A DNA stretch of 64,000 bases from Clusia tigrina. Lineage: Eukaryota > Arthropoda > Insecta > Diptera > Clusiidae. The position numbers were made by a program, and so were the translations under genes. Location of the stretch: assembly GCA_920105625.2 (NCBI GenBank), contig OV050030.1:76113900-76177899 (forward strand). Reading direction: 5' to 3'. Positions 10,594 through 21,636 of the stretch are shown piece by piece. Within the stretch, counting starts at the first letter, position 1; every line of letters starts with the position of its first letter. Below the pieces are notes generated by a model. The model saw only the letters and a list, made by a program, of their open reading frames with translations. It ran no database searches and was not told where the DNA came from.

Positions 10594-11816
10594 ATGGTTG
10601 GGATAAATACAATTCTTCTAAAAGAAAATAACAAAAATTATACGCATGAAGAAAAATCTTTTTCACTAATTTTATATTTTAAGTCTACGTCATTTTACAT
10701 ATTTCTTCAAGAAAAGCTTGACTTTAATTTGCTATGTCCAAGTTCCAAGTACAATTGGATAACTAATTTGACACCTGGCGTCCAAGCTCTCAAACAAATA
10801 AATATTCCAATATCAGGATTCAGTAAGAAGCTAAAGGAGGTCATTATAATGTTCGATGTAGTGAGCATTAAAAGAGATTTTACCTACAACAGTAAGCATG
10901 ACAGATGGTTTTATTGATTATGGGGTCGGTAAAAACTGTTGGCGTCCTGGCATTGCTAACTCTGTATGCGTATTTATGATTAGCAGTTTATATGGGCAGT
11001 GGAAACAAATAGTGAGTTTTTTCATATCTCAGAAAGTTTCACCAGTAAAAAACCTGCAAAGCATGCTGTGCGCCACAATTGCTGAGTGTATAAGCTAGGT
11101 CTGCCTGTCCATGCTATTGTGTGCGCCAATCAACAATCAATAAATCTTTATGCAAGAAATTGGACATAAACCCTGCAAAACCATTTTTTTTTTATATAAA
11201 GAAACACAAATTTATTGCATCTTTGATGCACACTTTATACAGTCTATAAGAAACAATATTAAGAAATATAAACTACAGATTCCAAATGAGGGTAATGCTA
11301 ATTGGGAAATCATAAAGGAACTTTACTCAATGGACAGTTTGTCTACTTTTCGAGTTTGCCCACGTTTAAGCAATGCTCATATTTGCACCAACAGATTTCA
11401 AAAAATTAATGTTTGATTGGCTCTCCAAGTAATAAACGCAAAACAGTAGCTGGAAGAAGAACAGTTAGTAAATTAAATATATTTAACGACACACTGAAAG
11501 GAGATACTGAACCTACAGCTAAATTCATTGAAAACATCAATAATCTTTTTTTCGTGCTTAATACCAAAACGGTGCTTTCCAGAAATCCTTATAATGTAGC
11601 ATTACAAAATAACAATACACCTTGGAACTACTTGAATGAGATGCAGTTTATTTGAAATGTGCAATTTTGTGCACAAATAAAAAAGTAAAAATAAATTGTT
11701 TAAATGGTTTGGTTCAAACTATAAATGCAGCACTTCAACTTACACACAATTTGTTTTCAAAACATAAGAACCACGTATTTTATTTGTGCACCAATATACT
11801 CAATCAGGATCCAATT
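10594..11816 (+). pseudogene. P-element-like transposase, 5' part, split by an LTR element
   Basis: Successive plus-strand frames (10594-10917, 10898-11098, 11150-11416, 11413-11655, 11652-11816) read like P-element/THAP9-type transposase: an EEKSFSLILYFKST block, LKEVIIMFDVVSIKRDF where the Asp matches the first catalytic Asp of the RNase H-like fold, DYGVGKNCWRPGIANSVCVFM, then IYCIFDAHFIQSIRNNI, and finally an ILNQDPI block at the right end. In intact proteins the last is followed by ENVFSHLR, and exactly those residues appear beyond the inserted LTR element (from 14101). About four frame changes and stops make it inactive. The N-terminal THAP zinc-finger part was not found. Confidence 0.8.
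11812..11816. repeat. Target duplication CAATT, left copy
   Basis: CAATT stands immediately left of the LTR start at 11817 and again right of the second LTR at 14096-14100. A 5-bp duplication fits integrase-made insertion of a Gypsy-type element. Confidence 0.9.
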
Positions 11817-12049
11817 TGTTATGTATTTAAAGAAAATCAACAATAACTGAATACCACATAAATATGTACACACATTTTGCATCTCATTCATTATTACATA
11901 GCATACACACATATTATATATTAAACTCACCTCTATTACACACACACATATCACATACTTATATTCAATCCCATTTATCATAATAAAGTCAGTCGTGATT
12001 TATACCTCAAACAAGCAAGTTGTCTGTCTTTCAATCGTAGAACACAACA
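11817..12049 (+). repeat. 5' LTR of the deleted Gypsy element
   Basis: Starts TGTTATGTATTTAAAG and ends ACACAACA. It contains an AATAAA signal near 11982 followed by a GT-rich end, which fits a poly(A) site. It differs from the 3' LTR at 13867-14095 by about seven substitutions and a 4-bp insertion. Confidence 0.9.
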
Positions 12050-12050
12050 T

Positions 12051-13844
12051 ATTGGCATTGGTGTAGTATTGTCACAAATTCAACCAAATGGAATGGAAAG
12101 ACCTATAGCATTCGCATCAAAAACCCTGGACAAACATCAAGTCAGGTATAGCCAAGTTGAAAAAGAAGGACTGTCCACTATAGTTATATTCGGAGTGAAA
12201 AAATTTAATCAGTACCTGTATGGCAGAAAGTTTGTTCTAATAACTGATCACAAACCGTTGTTAACCATATTTAATCCGGGCAAACATCTTCCCACAATGA
12301 CATCAAATAGACTACAGCGTTGGGCAATCATTCTGATGGCTTACAACTTTAATATTAAATATCGTTCAACAGGTGATCACGGGAACGCTGACGCACTTTC
12401 ACGTCCACCAATCAGCACAGATGAGGATTTTGACAAAGAAGAAGCATGCTACAATATCGTCGAAATATCGCCTCCGATCAACATGGAAACCATTCTTAAG
12501 CATCTGAAAACCGATACCACTCTGAACAAGGTTCTCAGATTTGTGTCAAGTGGGTGGCCGGACAAACCAGCCGATCCTGAATTACTGCCATATTTCAATC
12601 GTAGATTTGCCCTTACGGTAAACAATCAACTACTTTGCCTGTACACGGACGCTAATCGCATCGTCGTTCCTCGTACACTTAGACAACACATCTTATCACT
12701 TCTCCATGATGGCCACTGGGGAACAGTGAGAATGAAGCAGTTGGCTAGACAAAATGTGTGGTGGCCAGGTATCGATGAGGACATTGCAACGTTAACGAAA
12801 GCGTGCAGCATATGCAAGAAAACTAATCCAGCTCCACCAAAGGAATTTCAAAGTTGGCCGAAGGCAACATCAGCTTGGGAGAGGATTTACATAGATTTTG
12901 CTGGTCCAATGTTCGACTCTATGTGGCTCATATGCGTGGACGCATATTCACAGTTTCCATTTGTTACGCAAATGACTTCAACAACAACAACTAACACTAT
13001 TTCAGCATTGTCAGCCATTTTTTCAATTGAGGGTTATCCCAAAACCCTAGTCAGCGACAACGGTCCGCAACTCACAGCAGACGCTTTTAAACAGTTTTGC
13101 AAACAACATGCGATAAATCACATTACGACAGCACCATTTCACCCAGCATCAAATGGACTTGCGGAAAGGTTCGTACAATCGTTTAAAACGTCAGTGAATA
13201 AAAACATCAAAGATGGGTATCCAACCAACACTGCCGTTACAAAGTATCTTGCTTCGTATCGTTTTACACCCAATGCACAAGGAAAAACACCAGCAGAATT
13301 GATTCATGGTCGTCCCGTACGCACAATCCTAAGTCAATTGTTTGAGCAGCCAAACAGTAATAAAAATCAGCAAGGAAACAAGTATGAGTTAAACCAAAAA
13401 GTATTTGCGCGAAAGTACGCAAGGGGAGAAAAATGGATAGAAGCGACTATCGATCGACCAATTCGGAAAATGTTATTTGTCGTTCGCACTGCTACGGGGT
13501 TTTATAAAGGCCATATTAATCAACTTAAGCCCAGGTCAAATTCGGATATTAAAGGCGGAAATTCCGACATTGATATCACACAGTTTTGGAGGGTCTCAAA
13601 CACACAAAATCCGCTCTCCAGTTCACCATCGACAAATCAACAGGAACATCATTCATCGGGTGCAGTTCTACCTGAATCCAATAGTACTGATACAAACAGA
13701 GATTCGAGAAGCAATCACCATGATGTTCCTCCAATGGCAAGTCAACACCAGTCGGGAAGACAAATACGCAGTAGTAACCGAATACGCAGAGAAGTTATCC
13801 GATATCACCCACCTGATTTTAGAAGTCGCAAAACTACTAAATAA
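12051..13844 (+). CDS. Gypsy pol remnant: RNase H and integrase, open frame of about 597 codons
   Basis: The frame opens at the LTR junction inside RNase H (IGIGVVLSQ, then RPIAFASKTL, DHKPLL and the DALSRPP end, about residues 1-125). Next come the integrase zinc region with H..H and C..C (HDGHWGTVRM ... CSICKK, near 12700-12820), the catalytic core with Asp in YIDFAGP, Asp in SDNGPQ and Glu in GLAERF (about 12885-13170), and a basic C-terminal domain ending at 13844. The fold inserts retrotransposon DNA into chromosomes. The frame has no break over 1.8 kb, so the copy is fairly young despite lacking gag, protease and RT. No normal initiation context remains: the first usable codon is TTG at 12069. 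Whether it is translated is doubtful. Confidence 0.9.
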   Translation: MGIGVVLSQIQPNGMERPIAFASKTLDKHQVRYSQVEKEGLSTIVIFGVKKFNQYLYGRKFVLITDHKPLLTIFNPGKHLPTMTSNRLQRWAIILMAYNFNIKYRSTGDHGNADALSRPPISTDEDFDKEEACYNIVEISPPINMETILKHLKTDTTLNKVLRFVSSGWPDKPADPELLPYFNRRFALTVNNQLLCLYTDANRIVVPRTLRQHILSLLHDGHWGTVRMKQLARQNVWWPGIDEDIATLTKACSICKKTNPAPPKEFQSWPKATSAWERIYIDFAGPMFDSMWLICVDAYSQFPFVTQMTSTTTTNTISALSAIFSIEGYPKTLVSDNGPQLTADAFKQFCKQHAINHITTAPFHPASNGLAERFVQSFKTSVNKNIKDGYPTNTAVTKYLASYRFTPNAQGKTPAELIHGRPVRTILSQLFEQPNSNKNQQGNKYELNQKVFARKYARGEKWIEATIDRPIRKMLFVVRTATGFYKGHINQLKPRSNSDIKGGNSDIDITQFWRVSNTQNPLSSSPSTNQQEHHSSGAVLPESNSTDTNRDSRSNHHDVPPMASQHQSGRQIRSSNRIRREVIRYHPPDFRSRKTTK

Positions 13845-13866
13845 ATGAAATTTTAGGGAGGAGATG

Positions 13867-14095
13867 TGTTATGTATTTAAAGAAAATCAACTATAACTGA
13901 ATGCCACATGTGTACACACATTTTGCATCTCATCCATTATTACATAGCATACACACATATTATATATTATACTCACCTCTATTACACACACACATATCAC
14001 ATACTTATATTCAATCCCATTTATCATAATAAAGTCAGTCGTGATTTATACCTCAAACAAGCAAGTTGTCTGTCTTTCCATCGTAGAACACAGCA
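13867..14095 (+). repeat. 3' LTR of the deleted Gypsy element
   Basis: Begins TGTTATGT directly after a GGGAGGAGATG purine tract and ends CACAGCA before the target duplication. Near-copy of 11817-12049. Confidence 0.9.
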
Positions 14096-14100
14096 CAATT

Positions 14101-14250
14101 GAAAATGTATTTAGCCATCTAAGGTAAAAAAACGCAATCCCTCTGTGAAAAATTTCTTCAGTGCAAATAATATATGGTTCCAAGTATACAAATTGCGAGC
14201 AAGATACAGAGCAGTTATTGGGATAAAGTTTAGATTGGAAAGGAGTGCTA
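14101..14250 (+). pseudogene. P-element-like transposase, continuation beyond the LTR element
   Basis: Directly right of the target duplication the plus strand reads ENVFSHLR, and then after a frame change a NPSVKNFFSAN-like stretch. P-type transposases carry this pair of blocks (DPIEN ... and a following Asn-Pro block) near the C-terminal end of the catalytic region. The CAATT duplication supplies the codons that join DPI to ENV, showing that the LTR element landed inside this coding sequence. The protein is lost further right. Confidence 0.75.
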
Positions 14251-14969
14251 AGAGATGAAAGGTAAGTGCGTAGTGAGTGTTCATTATTGCTATATAATCA
14301 ATAATGTTTTAATTTCTGATATAGAAGATGACGGTCAACTGAAAATTTCACCCAAGAGGAAGGCAACTTATTTCATAACGCCACACTTATTATGCTATAT
14401 ACGAGTATAAGGTCTTGAAAAATAATAAATTAAAACATTGTGAAAAATGCAGAGATAAAATAGAAAGTATAGACAAAGAAATAAAAAGCATTAGTGATCC
14501 ATTTTTATTTTATAAAAATTACTCAAAGTTTTCTGATTTCGGTTCTCAATCAAATCTGCAGTACAAATTTTAATTAGATTTTAGCAAGTAACCCAAAAAA
14601 ATAAAAGTTATTTCAATAGCTCAAGATATGTTGAAAGAATGGTATAATGTTGAAGGAGATTGCAGGGGCCATAGGGAGGCAATATTAGAATTCCAAATCA
14701 TGGTATAGTTACGAAAGAATTGCAGTTGGAGAACTAGCAATATACACATTAAAAAATACAGTTTGATTATTGATAATAAGCATGCGGCATTAAATAACGT
14801 TCGAAATACCCTTTACCTTTCCCTTTGTGCGTGTGAGGTCAACAATAGGAATGTTTTCTTCATAAACCATTATTAGGAGCATATCTACGGAAATTTTCGG
14901 TAGGATAGCTTGAGTTGATTGTAAAGGAGGACCCGTGGCCTCTATTGATAGACCCCACTTTTTATATAT

Positions 14970-15810
14970 GGCTTTGTGGCAATATACATACATATTAATA
15001 TAAAATTTCTCTCAAAAATATTGTAGAGGTCGTAAGTTACAAAAATATGTCAATAGTGGGAGTGGCTGTGACAACAACCCGCCCATTTTTTGCTTGGTGT
15101 TTAACGTTAGTATCTTTAAGCTTCCTGTGAAATTTCGTTGATGAATATTCAATAGGAGCCTAGTAATCTTTTTTGATTAATTGTGGCATGCATGCTAGTG
15201 CGGACTTAATGAATACTGCTATCAATTTGTATTCATATATCATCATTAGAAACATAGATAGGGACAATTTTTTTGAAATTTGGGTCCCCAAAGTTCATTG
15301 TATGGGAGGGAGGGGTATTCTTTATTTGATCGACAAATTTTCTTGAGTGTAGCTTTCTAGCGTCAATATACGTACTAATGTAAAATTTCTCCCAAAAATA
15401 TTGTATGCATTGTAACCTAAAAAAATGTTACAATAGTTTGAATCCGCCTTTTTTTGTGGGGTGTTTAGTGTTAATACCATTACACTTCCTGTAAAATTTT
15501 GTTTTTAAATCTTCGATGGGTATCTAGTAATGATTTTTGATTAATTGCGGATGTGACAGTAGTAGTATAATCCCCACATTTTGCACACGCGCTATTATGG
15601 ACCTCATGTCATTACTGCCAATATTTACTCATTTATGGCATCAATACAAGCATAGGTAGGGTAATTTAAATTTTGGCAGTTAAGTTTTTAATGTCCACAT
15701 ATTACTTCTCATAAAACTTCGTCCATAAATCTCTAATAGATCTTCAGTAATGAATATTTGTTAATAGTGGGCGTGAAAGTTAATATATAGCGCCCACTTT
15801 TTGAATAGTA
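14970..15810. repeat. Diverged tandem repeat, period about 380 bp, 2-3 copies
   Basis: The words AATATACATACATATTAAT ... AAATTTCTCTCAAAAATATTGTA (14980-15024) return as AATATACGTACTAATGTAAAATTTCTCCC (15364-15400). The later words TAGGAGCCTAGTAATC plus TTGATTAATTGTGG (15155-15186) return at 15510-15550, and again, more diverged, at 15725-15770. The phrase TTTTTGCTTGGTGTTTAACGTTA also has a counterpart about 380 bp on. This is an old tandem duplication of non-coding sequence. Its origin is unknown to me. Confidence 0.6.
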
Positions 15811-16300
15811 TTTAATAGGATCCACATCTACATAACTATCAAATTGTGTCACTGTTCCATCTATTATACTGAAGTTATATTCATTTTATAGAAGGTGAAA
15901 AAAGTTCCATATATGGGAAGTAGGCATAGTTTTTGTCCAAATCAGGTTCTGTATTTTCGTTCAGACTATATTTTTGCAGAGTTTCATTAAAATAGCTCTA
16001 ACGGTGTAAAAAATGTGGCGACAGATGGACAGGTAAACAGGCGAACAAAGGGGCAAATTGTTCAGAAAGCGATTCTGATCATATCTGTATATATATGTCT
16101 ATACCTACTATGTCTTCTTCTTCTAGTTGAAACCCCTTTCAGCCGCACAAGCTTAGTTTACTCTTTTCACTTTTTTTAAAGGTAAATTGTATTAAAAAGT
16201 GCAATATTTAACTAAATTAAAAAAATCGTTAAAACGACTGTTGGCAAGAATTCACAAATAAAATCAATTCTTTATCCTCTATTTGTAAACTATGGCCAAA
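15810..16300. other. Stretch without a recognised gene
   Basis: Non-coding. Around 16010-16050 it contains the phrase GGCGACAGATGGACAGG with repeated ACAGG/GACAGA words, of a sort often seen in fly transposable elements. I cannot assign it to a family. Confidence 0.35.
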
Positions 16301-16817
16301 TATCCGTCTAATTTCAGGAGAATACACTTCACGCAAACAAAATATAATCAAATTCGATAACAAAGAAGCCACAGACCCAGCTAACGTACCGCAATCCTTC
16401 TCTGAATACTTTCACATGACTTCTTTTTAGATAGTTTCCGAACTGCCAAATCTTAATTCAATAATATTCAACATAGGCTTTTCGCTTCTAAAAAAGCTCT
16501 GCCGCCTGCTGATGATTTCTCTTCCGCTGAACTCTTTTTGCTCTTAAATCCAATGAAAGGCAGCCTGGTAATGATAACATTACATATCCATTGCTACCAA
16601 ATACGCCAAAAATCGTTTAAAGAAGAATTATCTACAGAAAAGGTATCATACCACAAAGCTTTAAAAATGCAGTCATCGTACCAGTAAAGAAGCCGAACCA
16701 AAAATAATAGAAACAAAGATTGCGCAAAGCTGAGTACAAAAATTTTTCGTTCTGCGCATCTATGTAACAATAGCATGGTTGCAAAGAGAAATGTAAAAAA
16801 AATACCTATCCGCATTA

Positions 16818-17495
16818 GCCTCGTTTCACACCAACGGCGCGACACGGCGATGATATATATACACAAAACTCACAACAACGGCGAAAAGTGTGTATGCTCA
16901 TACCACGAGCTTCACACGATCAGACAATCTATGATTGCGGCTGAAAAACAAAATAAAAGAAAACAGAAATGCCAAATCAAAATAAAGAATACTGCACAAT
17001 TCGCATAGTTGCCGGCGGAAACTTTCAACCGTTAAGCGATTTTGTTGTTTATGTTGACAATTCTGCTTGCATCTTTTTCGTTTTTTTTTAAATTTCTGGG
17101 GTAAAAAACAGACGAGACAGACCTTTTTTAATTTCTTTGGAAAATTGATTTTTGGCACTTGCAGAAGAAATTTGTGTACCTACTTACTTACATATGAGAC
17201 TGCCGAAAGTTCAGATTGAATTATTATTGCCTTAATGCAAAGTGTGTGTACGTATATATACGCTCCATTGTATAAGAAATCCAATTAAAACATAAAATAC
17301 AAAAATTAGCGGAGGAGACCTTTTTTTAGTTTCTGGGGAAAAATGATTTTGTCGCACTTGGTGACTAATTTAATATAGAGTCGGACTGCGGCACCTTATA
17401 TTTAAATATTGTTTTGGTTTTGGGACTTTGTTGTGCAGTTTTGTGTATATTTATCATCGCCGTGTCGTGCCGTTGCCGTTTGTGTGAAACGAGGC
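16818..17495. mobile_element. Non-autonomous DNA element (MITE) with about 40-bp inverted ends and TTA target duplication
   Basis: The left end GCCTCGTTTCACACCAACGG and the reverse complement of the right end GCCTCGTTTCACACAAACGG match, and the similarity continues for about 40 bp into CGACACGGCGATGATA, with a 6-bp gap. TTA stands on both sides (16815-16817 and 17496-17498). A 3-bp TTA/TAA duplication is typical of PIF/Harbinger elements, so it may be mobilised by such a transposase; this is inference. The 678-bp body has no convincing gene. It sits in the RT of the plus-strand LINE. A truncated relative lies at 26395-26574. Confidence 0.85.
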
Positions 17496-18596
17496 TTATG
17501 TAGTTTTTGCTATGTTGACGTCACACCCCAGCGACGAAATGTCAAACTCAGAAAGAAAATTATAACGGATCTGCGCAATGCGTAATCTTCTTCTCTATCA
17601 TTCTTGAGCCGAACAACCCTATAGAGCAAATTGATTCTTTCATTACTCCCATGCTTGAGCAAAATATTAGAAAAAATGATATCCAAGCGTTTAATGTTGT
17701 TTTCTAGGAAACACAAACAATAAATCAAGTACGTTTTCAGAAAGGTCGCAATATTATTTTTCGATCATATTATTTGCAAAAGTCTCTTTTCAAAAAACCA
17801 TTTCACAGTTCTTTCTTTAGACTTTATCCAAGCATTCGAAAAAATTGGCATTCCATCAGGTTCTTAATTAGCTTAAAACTGATCAATTGTCGCCGTATTA
17901 TTTCATTTCATGAAATCGTTCCTTAGAATTAGAAAATTCTGCCCACTAGGTAATACTGTCACATCTTTAATTCATCCCCAATATACTGGTATACCACCAC
18001 GATCACTCTTGTCTGTTGCCTTATTCATAATGGCATTTGTTGATTTGAGCCGTTTTAATAACAACAAACTCGAAAATTGTACGCAGACGATCTATACATA
18101 ATAGGTGAAAAATACGACATCGGCGAGGTAAGCGGGAACTTCCAAAGCGTTCTTCACGAAAAATGAAAGATTCTACATATTTTTAATAAGAGAACCTACT
18201 CCATAATAATGTCACTTTAGAAAACGGCAAAAATTGCAAAATTTTGGGCAATTATTTTGACTGTAAATATAACTTAAATCATCGTTGTAAGTAACTAAAA
18301 TAAAACTTAGCTGACAGATTGAATATAAAAAAAACATTTTTTCATCAAATAGGAGCAATACCCACAAAAACAGCCTTTTAAATATTTCCAAACCCCTACA
18401 GTTGTCTAAAATTGATTACTGTTTACTATCTAGTCCATTCGAAAAAAAAAAACATATTTGCAAACCATACAAAGTACACCCTGAACAAAACTCTAAAATG
18501 CCCAAGTGATCGCCAAAATAATTTCCATTTGCAAAATAATTTCTATTTGAAAAAACAGTCAAAATCGCTTTTACGAGAAAAAAACACCGTGGAAAC

Positions 18597-19576
18597 TAAA
18601 GGTCTGCATGAATGGTGTTGAAAGGTGTTTCAACACATTTCTCAATGTTCACCTAGTTACTTCAGTGCACCCGCTTCTTCCAAAATGAATGAATGGGAAT
18701 GGAGAGGAACTTGAAAAGAATGAGCATAGAAACAAATGAATATCGAAACATACGAAAAAAAGTGCTTATTAAAATGGGTAATATATCGGGTGCAGCAAAT
18801 TTGCGTACGTACTACGTAGTGACTATGCGAATTCTTACATTTGCAAGGCATCTATGTGCATATGTGCATATCATCGGACAGTTGTCAAAAAGAAAAACTA
18901 ATACACAATATTTGAACCAAAAATATATACATTTTGATATTTCATGTAAAAAGAAAATATGCATTCATACATACTCGTACATACATATATGTCAATATTA
19001 TAGAATTCACAAGAAAAATTATATAAAATAAATTTCTACCTTAACATCCGAATAAATAAAGTTTTAATTGTATTAATGTTTAGTAGGTACTACAGACTAA
19101 GAAGTTAAGAAATAAACTAATTGCAAATAAATCTTCACAAATCTTATTTTAGTCAATATTTGCATTTAAAAACACAATCTTATTAACTGAATTTGCACTA
19201 GAAGCAAAAAGAGATCGTTTATCAGATATTAAGTTCCGTGGTAAAGAAAAAATGATCTCAGAAGCTACACTGCAGCGCTGTTCTCTTGCTGCTTAACAAC
19301 TCTCTCCAGATACACACGATGAAACGCAGAGCGTATAGAATGAGAATATAATTATTCTATACACTCTGTGAGTATATATTTTTGTTTATTGTGTGTATTT
19401 GGATCTCTTCAAAATGAGTGAATGCTAAAACTGAGAAAATATAGCAGATACCTAATATAAAAATAACGAAACAAAGAGAGTAAGTGCTTGATGGGTAGAA
19501 CTGTTTCGAAAAGTGGGTACACTGAAGTAGGTGCTCTAGTAACCAAAACATGCGAAACCATTCGTGCAGACCTTTA
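18597..19576. mobile_element. Non-autonomous DNA element with hAT-like 8-bp target duplication
   Basis: The left end TAAAGGTCTGCATGAATGGT and the reverse complement of the right end TAAAGGTCTGCACGAATGGT differ at one base in 20. The inner 70 bp of both ends also match loosely, including a CACC-TACTTCAGTG-ACCC block. GTGGAAAC occurs on both sides (18589-18596 and 19577-19584), an 8-bp duplication as made by hAT transposases. The 980-bp body holds only short open frames (for example 18693-19031) with no transposase features. It interrupts the plus-strand LINE between its RT and RNase H parts. Confidence 0.85.
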
Positions 19577-20184
19577 GTGGAAACTCGACCACAAGATTTT
19601 CATTAACGATTTGCTGCAGTTCAACAAGAAAGGTACGCCAGTTTCCATATTCAAATAAAACTTCCTCGAAATATGACACATCGGTAAATGGACTTAAAAT
19701 TCAATGCATTAGTTTTTAGTGGCGAAGCCGAAACCATCTTAGCTGCTCTAAATATATATGAAATATCAAAATTGAAATATACTATAGCCACTGATAGTTC
19801 TTTGAATCAGCACAAAACATATTCAACAATGACGAATCCATCGATTCCATACTTGTCACATTAAACGGAATAGTGAAACTTATCTGGATACCTGGGCATA
19901 CAGGAATCGCAGGAAACCAAGATGCAGATCTACAAGCAAAACGCATCGGTATCACTGCACCTCTAACTTTTATATCACTCTCCAAAAAAATCTATATAAG
20001 GAATATACTCGCGTCCTGGCAACAAAATAAATTAACCAGTTGGATCACTTAAAACTACGCCTACAAAGACATTAATAGTCATTTAATTAGGTAGGTTGGT
20101 TGGGCAGCCGCATCACCAATAAAACAGTGATGCCACTTAGACCACTTAGTTGGGTTCGTTGTTAGCCGCGGATACGAGGCAAGG

Positions 20185-20634
20185 CTACACTTCCCCTTCC
20201 AGATTGAACCAACCTGAGCCTTTTATAAAGCAAAGAAGGTTGTTAACACCTGACTGGTATAAATTATCTATACTTGTTAAGAATTGGGATCCTAGAAAAC
20301 GTTCCCTATTTCCAGCAAAAGCTGGACATGTACAGAAGAGGTGCTGGACCGTTTCCAGTTGCTCCTCTTTCCTGCAGCTGCGACAAAAATCATGCGTATA
20401 AACTCCCATTCTTCTTGCATGATTTCCTATTAGACAGTTTCCCGTGTGGGTTCCTATTATAGTCCTAATTTGTAGTATATTGAGTATAATGATATTATTA
20501 TATAGACGCAGATTTAGCCTCGGCCATGTTTGCCTGGTGATTTCGCAGTTAGTGGCACAGATCCACCTTAGATAGATAGAGTTAATTAGTGTCTCCCTTA
20601 TTTGAAGCTTACAAGTTGGGAAAGGTATACCCAT
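20185..20634 (-). pseudogene. LOA-like LINE ORF2 C-terminal Cys/His segment
   Basis: An open frame of 149 codons with the pattern C-R-S-C ... H-L-F-C-T-C (about residues 100-126), preceded by GNHARRMGV. The matching copy at 57222-57560 has the same segment: GKHAERL, then CRSCGSEEEEETVLHLMCQC. This Cys/His tail follows RNase H in LOA-type ORF2 and probably binds RNA or DNA; the exact role is inference. It stops short of a full ORF2. Confidence 0.75.
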
Positions 20635-21636
20635 ATGCTACTAATATTTGGCATACAAGTGCCGTCTCTCGCAGTTAATTAGCCTTGCAGTTCCCTGGAA
20701 TATCCCTATGAGCTGGTACCCAGCATAAATGGATATGGAGTTGTTTAGCCATCTTATTAAAAGATCGGTGACAGTCTAAGACACTCCTTGATGTTATTTG
20801 GAATGCATCCGAAGCTCTTAGTGGAGCTTGGCTGGCTGTCTGACAAAATGCAGATATCCTTTCCAGTTACCTCGTTTATCTTCAACCAATTCAAGGCATC
20901 GTAAATTGCCGTTATTTTCGCTTGAAAAACACCGTAGTGATTCATTAGTTTGATTGATTCACTGATAGAGGGCTTTTCGCAATAAATATCTTATCCTACA
21001 CCGGTATTCACTTTTGATCCGTCTGTGTATATCTTGATGGGAGTATCTGGTGATGGATCCCCCCGAGACATTCCTGTCTGGAAGGAATACTTGCCCAAGA
21101 ATCTCTATCGAAATAAAGAGAAGAAGGAAGGTAATCAATATCACTGGGTATGTCCGTATAGGATTCTAATATGGTCGCATGTCCACACGGGACAGCTTTC
21201 CATTGTGAGCTCGTCTTGAGCAGAATGGCGGAATATGCCATCATAAATATTTGCAGAAGAGATCTAAGGGTGAAGGATGTAGTATGGTAAGCAATGGGAA
21301 AGTTGGCGTGGTTTTCATTTTGCCGCTTATTGCCAATTCTGTTGATCTCTTTGCCTTATTATGCACTTCGCAGGAAGCCATTTTCTTCATAGCAGTCCAC
21401 GAGACAACATTTCCATTTAGGAGAATGGGTCTGTCAACTATAGTATAAAGTCAGTGGGTTAGGCTAGGCATAATTCCCCAGGATTTACCTATAGGTCTTT
21501 TGCAGACATAAAAACCCACCCCAGCTTTCCTAGCTCTTTTTAGTGTGTTTGACTTCCAAGTAAGTTTCCTATCAATTATAAAACCCAAATGTTTCGTTTA
21601 TTCTGAAATCCCTAGAGCTTTTCCCTTAAGCATAAT

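Larger units (their letters stand above)
11817..14095 (+). mobile_element. Internally deleted Gypsy-type LTR retrotransposon
   Basis: The element runs from TGTTATGT at 11817 to AGCA at 14095 with a 233-bp left LTR, 1.8 kb of internal sequence and a 229-bp right LTR. The left LTR ends ACACAACA at 12049 and is followed after one base by pol codons for RNase H. The primer-binding site, gag, protease and nearly all of RT are therefore absent. A purine tract AGGGAGGAGA (13855-13864) precedes the right LTR. The LTRs differ at about seven sites and one 4-bp gap, roughly 3 percent. CAATT flanks both ends, so the deletion arose in the element or its RNA before or at insertion, or later by loss within it. 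It depends on another copy for mobility. Confidence 0.9.
16300..20060 (+). mobile_element. Decayed RNase H-bearing LINE, plus strand, split by two DNA elements
   Basis: Plus-strand fragments line up as one non-LTR element. An RT block near 16550-16700 has GNDNITYPL and GIIPQSFKNAVIVPVKKPN. RT continues at 17600-18400 with RKLYADDLYIIG at about 18075-18105, the catalytic YADD. RNase H follows at 19700-20060 with SGEAETIL, an ATDS Asp block and the IWIPGHTGI-GN-DAD end. An RNase H after RT points to the I or a related clade. Stops and frame changes are frequent. Two insertions interrupt it cleanly: 16818-17495 and 18597-19576; across the second the flanks rejoin at the duplicated GTGGAAAC. Confidence 0.75.

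Noticed and set aside
18693..19031. 112-codon frame inside the hAT-like element, considered as a transposase
   Set aside because: It has no hAT features, is Lys/Ile/Tyr-rich from AT composition and is far too short.
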